The notes below the pieces were generated by a model. That model ran no database searches. It was given only the letters and a program-made list of their open reading frames with translations, and was not told the DNA's origin. DNA of 38,926 nucleotides from Anaerovorax odorimutans (GTDB lineage: Bacteria; Bacillota; Clostridia; Peptostreptococcales; JAAYPU01). Position 1 is the first letter of the stretch; each line of letters opens with the position of its first letter. Shown here one piece after another: positions 32,526 through 38,926 of this stretch. Where the stretch lies: positions 39,397-78,322 of the forward strand of contig JAENZQ010000015.1 of the NCBI GenBank assembly GCA_016841185.1. The letters are read 5' to 3'. A program made the translations under genes and the position numbers.

Positions 32526-34286
32526 ATGGTGAATGAAGTCAAGAAATTTACAGATATACACAGTAAAGAATCTCTGGAAATCTTTAAAGGTATTTTTAAA
32601 TATTCACCTAATGGTATCGTGGTTGCAGACAGTAATTTCAACATCATTCTTTTCAACAACATGGCAGAGAAATTGACTGAAAAGAAAAACGAATCTGTTA
32701 TCGGCAGCCGTGTTCAGGAAGTATTTCCACAATTATGCTTATATGAAAATAAAAATATTAAAGATTCCGATATGATTAACATTAACGGTAAAAAACTTCT
32801 GGTTAAGAACTTTACTATTAATGGGGAAAACGGCACTTCTGCAATTATACTGATTATTCAGGATCTTTCAGAGGTTTTTAAGTTAACCATGGAGCTTGAA
32901 AAAAGCCAGCATATTGTTGAGGAGCTGGAAGATATTCTTGAAGGCTCTTTTGATGGTGTGCTTGTGACTGACGGAGACGGCAAAGTTTTGATGGTTAATA
33001 AGTCTTATGAAAGGATAACAGATATTAAAAAAGAGGAGCTACTGGGCAAAAACATGAAAGAATTGATTAATCCCGTTTGGATGAAGAACTCAGTGGCCCT
33101 TTTAGTAGCAGAAGAGAAAAAACCCATATCTTTACATCATACGACCCGTCATGGCAAAAGCATCATTGTTACAGGGACACCGGTTTATGATAAAAAAGGC
33201 GAAATCAAAAAAGTTGTTATCAATGCCCGAGATATTTCTGAAATATATGAGCTTCGTGAAGAATTACAAAAAGCAAGGGAAATGGAAAAACTTTATTTTA
33301 AGAATCTTTCGGATGCTCATTATAAGAAAGGCGATAAGGGGAGCATTGTGGTGGTCAGTGAAGTGATGCAAGAAATCTTCATTTTAGCACACAAGGTCAG
33401 TAATTTTGATGCAACGGTTCTGATTACCGGAGAGTCGGGTGTCGGTAAAGAGGAAGTCGCTAAATTCATACACAATAACAGTTTAAGGAGAAATAACCCT
33501 TTTGTAGCTATTAATTGCGGTTCGATTCCTGAGCAGCTTTTGGAATCGGAACTATTTGGATATGAAAAGGGCGCATTTACAGGAGCTTCTAAAGAGGGAA
33601 AAACCGGGCTTTTTGAAGCAGCACAAGGTGGAACGCTTTTTCTGGACGAGATAGGAGAAATGTCTTTAAACCTTCAGGTTAAATTGCTGAGAGCTTTAGA
33701 AGGAAGGGAGATAAACCGTATCGGTTCTGTTAAACCTGTCAAATTGGATGTCAGGATCATTACAGCAACCAATAAGCATCTGGAACAAAAGGTGAAGGAG
33801 AAGGAATTTAGAGAGGATTTGTTTTATCGCCTCAATGTTATTCAGATCAAAATTCCGCCTCTCAGAGAAAGGACCGAAGATATTGCACCAATGGCTCTGC
33901 ATTTTTTGCAGCAATTTAATTTACAATATGGTCTGAGCAAGAAATTGACCTATGATGTTATCAAAGAATTAGAAACAAATGAATGGACAGGGAACATCCG
34001 GCAGTTAAAGAATATGATTGAAAATATGGTTATTGTCAGTAACAATGAGTACCTTCAGGTAAATGACCTGCCGTGGAATCGTAATAAACAGGTTGTAAAC
34101 AATGACGGGAAAAGGGAAATCCATCCTGTTGAAATAATGCCGCTGCAACAGGCAGTGGAACAGGTGGAAAGGGAAATATTAAAAAAGGCGAAAGAAAAAT
34201 ACAAGTCGTCCCGTAGAATTGCAAAGGCTATACAAGTTGATCAATCTACAGTTGTAAGAAAACTCAAAAAATATGGATTTACATAA
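32526..34286 (+). CDS. Sigma-54-dependent activator with two PAS domains
   Basis: The 586-residue enhancer-binding protein has PAS 1 (about 18-115), PAS 2 (about 130-240), an AAA+ domain with Walker A G302ESGVGK308, the sigma-54 contact loop G349AFTGA354 and Walker B LFLD374E375IGEM, the arginine-rich RLNVIQIKIPPLRERTEDI, and a C-terminal helix-turn-helix (SSRRIAKAIQVDQSTVVRKLKKYG). PAS domains suggest it senses a small molecule or redox state. The next two transcription units both have -24/-12 promoters, so it very likely controls them. ATG 32526 is 9 nt from GGGAG; the ATG at 32520 is too close. Confidence 0.93.
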   Translation: MVNEVKKFTDIHSKESLEIFKGIFKYSPNGIVVADSNFNIILFNNMAEKLTEKKNESVIGSRVQEVFPQLCLYENKNIKDSDMININGKKLLVKNFTINGENGTSAIILIIQDLSEVFKLTMELEKSQHIVEELEDILEGSFDGVLVTDGDGKVLMVNKSYERITDIKKEELLGKNMKELINPVWMKNSVALLVAEEKKPISLHHTTRHGKSIIVTGTPVYDKKGEIKKVVINARDISEIYELREELQKAREMEKLYFKNLSDAHYKKGDKGSIVVVSEVMQEIFILAHKVSNFDATVLITGESGVGKEEVAKFIHNNSLRRNNPFVAINCGSIPEQLLESELFGYEKGAFTGASKEGKTGLFEAAQGGTLFLDEIGEMSLNLQVKLLRALEGREINRIGSVKPVKLDVRIITATNKHLEQKVKEKEFREDLFYRLNVIQIKIPPLRERTEDIAPMALHFLQQFNLQYGLSKKLTYDVIKELETNEWTGNIRQLKNMIENMVIVSNNEYLQVNDLPWNRNKQVVNNDGKREIHPVEIMPLQQAVEQVEREILKKAKEKYKSSRRIAKAIQVDQSTVVRKLKKYGFT

Positions 34287-34305
34287 AAAAATGAATAGTT
34301 CTAAG

Positions 34306-34332
34306 AAAAAAAGCAGTCATACTGCTTTTTTT
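34306..34332 (+). terminator. Rho-independent terminator
   Basis: AAAAAAAGCAGT pairs with ACTGCTTTTTTT around CAT. It ends the activator gene 14 bp before the -24 element of the next promoter. Confidence 0.85.
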
Positions 34333-34345
34333 CTTTGGATAAAAA

Positions 34346-34360
34346 TGGCACATATTTTGC
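34346..34360 (+). promoter_or_regulatory. Sigma-54 promoter before the Old Yellow Enzyme family gene
   Basis: TGGCAC-N5-TTGC (34346-34351, 34357-34360) matches the -24/-12 consensus, with GG and GC in the required 10-bp spacing. The ATG is 44 bp downstream. Confidence 0.85.
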
Positions 34361-34403
34361 TCAATATATAAATGCATTAAAAAAATATTAAAGGAGAGAT
34401 ATC

Positions 34404-35405
34404 ATGTCTTATTTACTTAAGCAGTTAAAAACAGAAACGTTAGAACTGCATAACCGTTTGGTTTTCCCTCCAATGGCTACTGAAACAGCTGATAAGGATG
34501 GAAAAGCAAAAGATTCAATTATAAATTACTACAAGGAGAAAGCAAAAGGCGGTTATATCGGGCTTGTTATCATTGAACACAGCTATGTGAGTCCGAGCGG
34601 TAAAGCCAGTCATAATCAATTGTCGGTATGTGACAACAGTACCATTGATGGGCTGAAAAAAATAGCGGGTGTCATTCAAAAAAATGGTACAAAGGCGATT
34701 ATGCAGCTGAATCATGCAGGGAGTGCAACAACAAGTGAAGTTGCGGGAAATGTTCCGGTGGCACCGTCGCCAATAAAGAATCCTCGTAAAGGCGATATGC
34801 CGAGAGAACTTTCTCTGCAGGAAATAAATGATATTATAACAGCTTTTCATGATGCCGCTTTAAGAGTAAAAAAATCTGGTTTTGATGGCGTGGAAATACA
34901 TTCGGCACATGGATATCTTCTGAATCAGTTTTATTCTCCTTTAACGAATAAAAGAAAGGATGAATATGGCGGAAGTTTGCATAATCGCATCAGATTACAT
35001 CTTCAGATCATTGAATCTGTTCGAGATGCTGTAGGTAAGAATTTTCCAATACTTCTAAGACTGGGAGCATCTGATTTCATTGAAGGAGGAACGACTCTTG
35101 ACGATAGCATCACGGCAGCAATAGAATTTGAAAAGGCTGGTGTGAATGTCCTTGATATTTCAGGAGGTTTTTGCGGATACATTATACCGGGGCTTTCCGG
35201 GAAAGCGTATTTTTCACCCCTTTCTATGGCTGTCAGAAAGGTTGTATCCATTCCGGTATTACTTACCGGGGGTATTACAGATGTAGATATGGCTGAGAAC
35301 CTCCTTTCAAAGGGTGCAGCAGATTTAATAGGTGTGGGCAGAGCGATTTATAAAGACTCTGAATGGGCGGAGCATGCAATTAAAAAATCAAAAGCTCTTT
35401 TATAG
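34404..35405 (+). CDS. NADH:flavin oxidoreductase, Old Yellow Enzyme family
   Basis: This is a 333-residue FMN TIM barrel. Motifs include HNRLVFPPMATETA at the N-terminus, MQLNHAGSATTS, FDGVEIHSAHGYLLNQFYSPLTNKR (shown here as motif pieces FDGVEIHSAHGYL and NQFYSPLTNKR), RLGASDF and LLTGGITDVDMAENLL with GVGRAIYKD. The HSAHGYL segment carries the substrate-binding His. There is no C-terminal Fe-S/FAD half, so it is the short YqjM-like form, not a full 2-enoate reductase. It probably reduces an activated C=C bond. A sigma-54 promoter precedes it, placing it in the same regulon as the dehydratase operon. Confidence 0.9.
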   Translation: MSYLLKQLKTETLELHNRLVFPPMATETADKDGKAKDSIINYYKEKAKGGYIGLVIIEHSYVSPSGKASHNQLSVCDNSTIDGLKKIAGVIQKNGTKAIMQLNHAGSATTSEVAGNVPVAPSPIKNPRKGDMPRELSLQEINDIITAFHDAALRVKKSGFDGVEIHSAHGYLLNQFYSPLTNKRKDEYGGSLHNRIRLHLQIIESVRDAVGKNFPILLRLGASDFIEGGTTLDDSITAAIEFEKAGVNVLDISGGFCGYIIPGLSGKAYFSPLSMAVRKVVSIPVLLTGGITDVDMAENLLSKGAADLIGVGRAIYKDSEWAEHAIKKSKALL

Positions 35406-35409
35406 ATGG

Positions 35410-35453
35410 TTTAGATGCACAAATACATCAATTGATGGAAATGTGCATCTAAA
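35410..35453. promoter_or_regulatory. Nested palindrome, possible enhancer site
   Basis: TTTAGATGCACA (35410-35421) and its complement (35442-35453) enclose the palindrome CATCAATTGATG (35426-35437). It starts 5 bp after the stop of the preceding gene and is about 135 bp upstream of the -24 element at 35589. There is no T run on the plus strand, so an activator binding site is as likely as a terminator. Confidence 0.45.
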
Positions 35454-35588
35454 AATTCTAATAACCGGTTCTTTAACTCTTAAGAAAATCCATTGATAAT
35501 TTAACTATTTTTAAAAGAAGTGCTGAGAAACCTTCGATTTATAGCTTCTCATATCGAAACTAAATAATTTTTTATACTTTTTTATTTT

Positions 35589-35603
35589 TGGCACACATAT
35601 TGC
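35589..35603 (+). promoter_or_regulatory. Sigma-54 promoter of the 2-hydroxyacyl-CoA dehydratase operon
   Basis: TGGCAC-N5-TTGC (35589-35594, 35600-35603) again matches the -24/-12 consensus with correct spacing. The operon's first start codon is at 35661. Confidence 0.85.
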
Positions 35604-35660
35604 GTTTATATAAACCGAAGCAATCCGATAGGCTGCGGCTTGAAATAGGAGGTTAACGTT

Positions 35661-36887
35661 TTGAAAGAAAGCAAGACATCTAAGCAACTATTGCAGGAAT
35701 TACTGAATCAACATTATGAAGAAGCCTTAGAAGCAAAAAAATCAGGAGAACTCGTGGCTTGGTCTACCTCTATTGCACCACAGGAGTTTCTGGAAACCAT
35801 GGATATAAAAGTTGTTTATCCGGAAAATCATGCAGCAGCTATAGGTGCAAGAAAATGTGCTCAGGAATTTATTGACAATTCCGAAGCCCGCGGGTATTCT
35901 ATAGATTTATGTTCTTATGCAAGAGTCAATATAGGATATATGGATATTAAAGAGAGTGTTGCAGGAAATATTCCCATGCCGGATTTTATATTTTGCTGTA
36001 ACAACATCTGTAATACGGTAATCAAGTGGTATGAAAATATTGCTAAGGAACTGCATATTCCCATGATTCTATTTGACTTACCCTTTAATCATACTTATGA
36101 AGTGCCGGATCACAGTGTGAAATATATACGGGGGCAGTTTGAAAATGCAATTGTTCAATTAGAGGAAATTTCAGGGAAAAAATTTGATTATGACCGATTC
36201 AAAGAAGTAATGAAAATTTCTTCCGAAACAGCAAAATGGTGGAAACAGGCTTCGAATGAAGCAGCTGCAAGACCCTCCCCCTTGAATGGGTTTGATTTAT
36301 TTAACTATATGGCGACGATTGTTTGTATGAGAGGGAAAAAGGAAGGGCTTAATCTTTTTAAACTATGGGCTGAGGAGCTGCACGATAAAGCGAAGCGGAA
36401 GGAAGGGCCATGGAAAGATGCAGAGGAAAAATATCGTGTGATGTGGGATGGCATCGCTTGCTGGCCATACTTATCAGACACTTATAAGGTGTTGAAGAAG
36501 AATGGTATCAACATGGTAACTTCTACTTACCCTGATTCATGGAGTATCATATATGACAGTAATGACTTGGATGGTATGGCCAGAGCTTACAGTTCAAATT
36601 ATGCCAATCGTAATCTTGAATTTGGAGCGGATAATATTGTTAAACTGGTTGAAGATTTTTCATTAGACGGAATTATATTTCATTCAAACAGAAGCTGCAA
36701 ACTTATGGATTTTAGGCAATATGAAGTTCAGCGTAAAGTGAGTCGGCGGACAGGAATACCATCGGTTATTTTTGACGGAGATCAGACAGATCCAAGAGCT
36801 TTTTCCCTTGCTCAATATGAAACGAGGATTCAGGCTCTCGTAGAAATGATGGAACAGAAAAAAAAAGAAAGGGCGAATAGAGAATGA
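35661..36887 (+). CDS. 2-hydroxyacyl-CoA dehydratase, alpha-type subunit
   Basis: One half of the Fe-S enzyme that removes water from (R)-2-hydroxyacyl-CoA by a ketyl radical mechanism in amino acid fermentation. The 408 residues fit HgdA/FldB/LcdA-type subunits. Marks are the N-terminal AWSTSIAPQEFLETMDIKVV, DLCSYARVNIGYMD, FCCNNICNTVIKWYE, DLPFNH and the C-terminal FHSNRSCKLMDFRQYE; Cys in DLCS, CCNN and RSCK are the usual cluster ligands. The start is TTG 35661, 7 nt after AGGAGG. It overlaps the next gene by 4 bp. The substrate (lactoyl, phenyllactyl, 2-hydroxyisocaproyl or other) cannot be read. Confidence 0.9.
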   Translation: MKESKTSKQLLQELLNQHYEEALEAKKSGELVAWSTSIAPQEFLETMDIKVVYPENHAAAIGARKCAQEFIDNSEARGYSIDLCSYARVNIGYMDIKESVAGNIPMPDFIFCCNNICNTVIKWYENIAKELHIPMILFDLPFNHTYEVPDHSVKYIRGQFENAIVQLEEISGKKFDYDRFKEVMKISSETAKWWKQASNEAAARPSPLNGFDLFNYMATIVCMRGKKEGLNLFKLWAEELHDKAKRKEGPWKDAEEKYRVMWDGIACWPYLSDTYKVLKKNGINMVTSTYPDSWSIIYDSNDLDGMARAYSSNYANRNLEFGADNIVKLVEDFSLDGIIFHSNRSCKLMDFRQYEVQRKVSRRTGIPSVIFDGDQTDPRAFSLAQYETRIQALVEMMEQKKKERANRE

Positions 36888-38017
36888 ATCGTATAGAAGA
36901 AATCATCGCCATAATGGAAGATGTATCAAGATATCCGGCCAAAGCCATAAGAGAATCTATGGAAGAAACAGGGAAGGAAGTTATTGGCTGTTTTCCTCTA
37001 TATACGCCTGAAGAAATCGTGTATGCAGCAGGAATGATTCCTGTGGGGCTATGGGGCGGCCAAAAAGAAATAAAGAAAGCAGATAAATATTTGCAAAGCT
37101 TCTGCTGTTCCATTATGAAAGAGAATATGGAGCACGGAATGGAAGGCAGTTATGAGTTTCTTTCAGCCATAATTATTCCTGCATATTGCGATACTCTTAA
37201 ATGTGTTTGTGAGAACTGGAAAGCAGCGGTTCCGGATATTCCGTTAATTGCAATGGTATATCCGCAGAACCGGAAAATAACTGCCGGAGTAGAGTACCTG
37301 GTAAATGAATATAAAAGAGTAAAAGATGAACTTGAGAAAATTTCAGGCAAGAAAATCACTGAAAAAGAATTAGAAGAAAGCATTGATCTTTATGAAGAAT
37401 ACAGAAAGACTATGTCACAGTTTGTGGCAATTGCAAGTAAATACCCCCGAACGATTGATGCAAAAAAAAGACATTCGATTATCAAGGCGGCATATTTTAC
37501 AGACAAGAAATGGTATATCCCACTGATTAAAGAACTTACTACAGAATTGAACATGCTTCCTGAAGAAGCTTTTAACGGCATTAAGGTTATTGCAACAGGG
37601 ATATTAGCGGAACCGGAAGTGCTTTTAGATACTTTGGTCCAGAATAATATTACTTTTGCAGCAGATGACTTGGCACATGAGTCAAGACAGTTCAGAACCG
37701 GTGTGTCAAATTCGGGAACACCTCTTGAACGGTTAGCGCTTCGGATAGCCGGCAATCAGAAATGCGCTTTATTATATGACGAAGAGAAAACAAGAGGACA
37801 GCTTTTATTGGATTTGGTAAAAGAATACAAAGCAGATGGTGTTGTGGTATTTATGATGAAGTTCTGCGATCCTGAAGAATTTGATTATCCCATTTATAAA
37901 AAAGAACTGGAAGCTGCAAAGATACCGATGCTTTATCTGGAAATCGAACAAAAAATGGATTCAGTTGAACAAATTCGAACAAGAATACAAAGCTTTAAAG
38001 AAATGTTAACTGTTTAA
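36884..38017 (+). CDS. 2-hydroxyacyl-CoA dehydratase, beta-type subunit
   Basis: This is the partner subunit, 377 residues, resembling HgdB/LcdB. Motifs are TGKEVIGCFPLYTPEEIVYAAG, FCCSIMKENME, AYCDTLKCVCENWK, IATGILAEPEVLLD, DDLAHESRQFRTG and MMKFCDPEEFDYPIYKKEL. The Cys in FCCS, YCDTLKC and KFCD can hold its Fe-S cluster. Its ATG overlaps the alpha stop (ATGA), so the two are made in equal amounts. The activator gene follows after 27 bp. Confidence 0.9.
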   Translation: MNRIEEIIAIMEDVSRYPAKAIRESMEETGKEVIGCFPLYTPEEIVYAAGMIPVGLWGGQKEIKKADKYLQSFCCSIMKENMEHGMEGSYEFLSAIIIPAYCDTLKCVCENWKAAVPDIPLIAMVYPQNRKITAGVEYLVNEYKRVKDELEKISGKKITEKELEESIDLYEEYRKTMSQFVAIASKYPRTIDAKKRHSIIKAAYFTDKKWYIPLIKELTTELNMLPEEAFNGIKVIATGILAEPEVLLDTLVQNNITFAADDLAHESRQFRTGVSNSGTPLERLALRIAGNQKCALLYDEEKTRGQLLLDLVKEYKADGVVVFMMKFCDPEEFDYPIYKKELEAAKIPMLYLEIEQKMDSVEQIRTRIQSFKEMLTV

Positions 38018-38044
38018 AGTTTATGATATGAAAGGCTGATAAGA

Positions 38045-38818
38045 ATGTTTTTAGGAGTAGATATAGGATCAACTACATCAAAAGCAGTTATTCTGGACTC
38101 AAAGTTGAATATTCTCTCCGCATCGGTGATTAATACCGGTACGGGTACTCTGGGGCCTGAGAAGACTGTGAAAGCGGTATTAAGTAAAGCCGGACTTAAT
38201 GAAAAAGAAATTCAATATTCTGTAGTTACAGGTTATGGAAGAATGACATACCAAAAAGCAGATAAACAGATTACTGAAATCAGTTGTCATGCCAGGGGGA
38301 CCTTCTTTTTAAAGCCTAATGCAAGAACTATTATCGATATTGGAGGCCAGGATGCAAAAGTCATTCGATTAGATGAAGACGGCCGGGTGAAGAATTTTGC
38401 CATGAATGATAAGTGCGCAGCCGGTACAGGAAGATTTTTAGAGGTTATGGCAAGAATACTGGATTGCCGTATCAACAGATTATCAGTCTTATCTCAAAAG
38501 GCTACGGAAGAAATAAACATCAGTAATACCTGTACGGTATTTGCTGAATCTGAAGTGATTTCTCAACTTGCAGCAGGGGTTAAAAGGGAAAATGTTGCAA
38601 AAGGTGCACATAAAGCAGTTGCTAAAAGAGTAGCCGGTTTAGCCGGAAGAATCGGTGTAGAGCCTGATGTGGTCATGACAGGTGGAGTGGCATTAAATAA
38701 AAGCGTTGTAGATGCACTTGAGCAAGAGATCAAAGAAAAAGTCACCGTGTTGAAAAAACCACAAATAGTCGGTGCTCTCGGCGCTGCTCTGTATGCATTT
38801 GAAATGATAGATATGTAA
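38045..38818 (+). CDS. 2-hydroxyacyl-CoA dehydratase activator (HgdC-like)
   Basis: The 257-residue ASKHA ATPase injects one high-energy electron into the dehydratase per activation, at the cost of ATP. Motifs are GVDIGSTTSKAVIL, IGGQDAKVI, C124 in KCAAGTGRFLEVM and C163 in NTCTVFAESEVI, the two ligands of the [4Fe-4S] cluster shared by the homodimer, and MTGGVALNKSVVDAL. The length matches HgdC/FldI (about 260). It is short, without the Cys-rich tail of the paralogue at 16254. It shares the sigma-54-controlled operon with both dehydratase subunits. Confidence 0.93.
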   Translation: MFLGVDIGSTTSKAVILDSKLNILSASVINTGTGTLGPEKTVKAVLSKAGLNEKEIQYSVVTGYGRMTYQKADKQITEISCHARGTFFLKPNARTIIDIGGQDAKVIRLDEDGRVKNFAMNDKCAAGTGRFLEVMARILDCRINRLSVLSQKATEEINISNTCTVFAESEVISQLAAGVKRENVAKGAHKAVAKRVAGLAGRIGVEPDVVMTGGVALNKSVVDALEQEIKEKVTVLKKPQIVGALGAALYAFEMIDM

Positions 38819-38856
38819 TATAATAAATATTTTAACTTAAAGAAAGGAGAAACAAG

Positions 38857-38926
38857 ATGAGCGACATAAAAAAAGTGGCCATGGTAGGTGCCGGGACAAT
38901 GGGAAATCAGATCGCCATGCAGGTGG
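38857..38926 (+). CDS. 3-hydroxyacyl-CoA dehydrogenase, N-terminal part (cut by window edge)
   Basis: Only 23 residues are visible: KKVAMVGAGTMGNQIAMQV follows MSDI. VGAGTMG is the NAD-binding glycine motif and the following residues match 3-hydroxybutyryl-CoA dehydrogenase-type enzymes (FadB/Hbd). AAAGGAGA precedes the ATG. It is 38 bp after the activator gene and probably in the same operon, so the enoyl-CoA product of the dehydratase may be hydrated and oxidised next. Confidence 0.75.
   Translation, partial: MSDIKKVAMVGAGTMGNQIAMQV

Noticed and set aside
34404-35405. Clostridial 2-enoate reductase
   Set aside because: The protein has 333 residues and lacks the C-terminal Fe-S and FAD/NADH half of the roughly 670-residue enzyme.
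35661-38818. Benzoyl-CoA reductase (BcrABCD) operon
   Set aside because: Only one activator ATPase is present and the two large subunits fit HgdA/HgdB-like dehydratases better; Bcr systems need two ATPase subunits and usually a ferredoxin gene.

Overview
The window looks like chromosomal DNA from a low-GC, strictly anaerobic Gram-positive bacterium of the Clostridia. The signs are AT-rich DNA, purine-rich Shine-Dalgarno (SD) sites of the AGGAGG/AAGGTGA type, frequent TTG and GTG starts, and 2-hydroxyacyl-CoA dehydratase and dehydratase-activator genes. Bacitracin-type ABC exporters paired with OmpR-family two-component systems and a beta-propeller secreted protein of the kind common in clostridia also fit. 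There are no rRNA, tRNA, CRISPR or prophage genes and no transposase gene. I cannot name the species.

Layout. (1) Positions 1-6497 hold a surface-sugar cluster. It has CDP-glucose synthesis (rfbF, rfbG), an SDR sugar-nucleotide enzyme, a glycosyltransferase made of two tandem copies of one GT-A domain, and a membrane-anchored metallophosphoesterase preceded by a heptamer tandem repeat. (2) Positions 6626-7157 hold two small overlapping genes, the second a YbjQ/DUF74 protein. (3) Positions 7245-12690 on the minus strand hold a five-gene operon of adaptor, ABC ATPase, MacB-like permease, response regulator and histidine kinase, with a likely promoter about 350 nt upstream. (4) Positions 13315-17261 hold a four-gene operon of DUF362, two DUF2229-type proteins and an ASKHA ATPase of the dehydratase-activator type. 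It resembles a split ATP-driven low-potential electron-transfer system of unknown substrate. (5) Positions 17401-21457 hold a small membrane protein, a second regulator/kinase pair and a bacitracin-type ABC exporter. (6) Positions 21713-31358 hold a YtcJ-like amidohydrolase, a nitroreductase, a secreted beta-propeller protein, a flavin reductase, typA/bipA and a LysM-VanY carboxypeptidase. (7) Positions 31506-38926 hold a second nitroreductase, a sigma-54 activator with two PAS domains, an Old Yellow Enzyme family reductase, both subunits and the activator of a 2-hydroxyacyl-CoA dehydratase, and the start of a 3-hydroxyacyl-CoA dehydrogenase.

How the parts work together. The sigma-54 activator at 32526-34286 probably drives two visible -24/-12 promoters, one before the flavin reductase-type enoate reductase and one before the dehydratase operon, so a fermentation route through 2-hydroxyacyl-CoA and enoyl-CoA appears to be controlled as a unit. 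The two ABC export systems are about 6.7 kb apart on opposite strands but have promoters with exactly the same spacing, TTAA-N7-TTAA-N11-TATAAT, which suggests OmpR-family regulation of both.

The non-coding DNA is rich in structure. It includes short tandem repeats, a family of TGTAGG-plus-hairpin repeats, two MITE-like fold-back elements (one flanked by a duplicated terminator) and a possible structured RNA leader before the beta-propeller gene. All function calls come from reading motifs by eye; no database search was possible.
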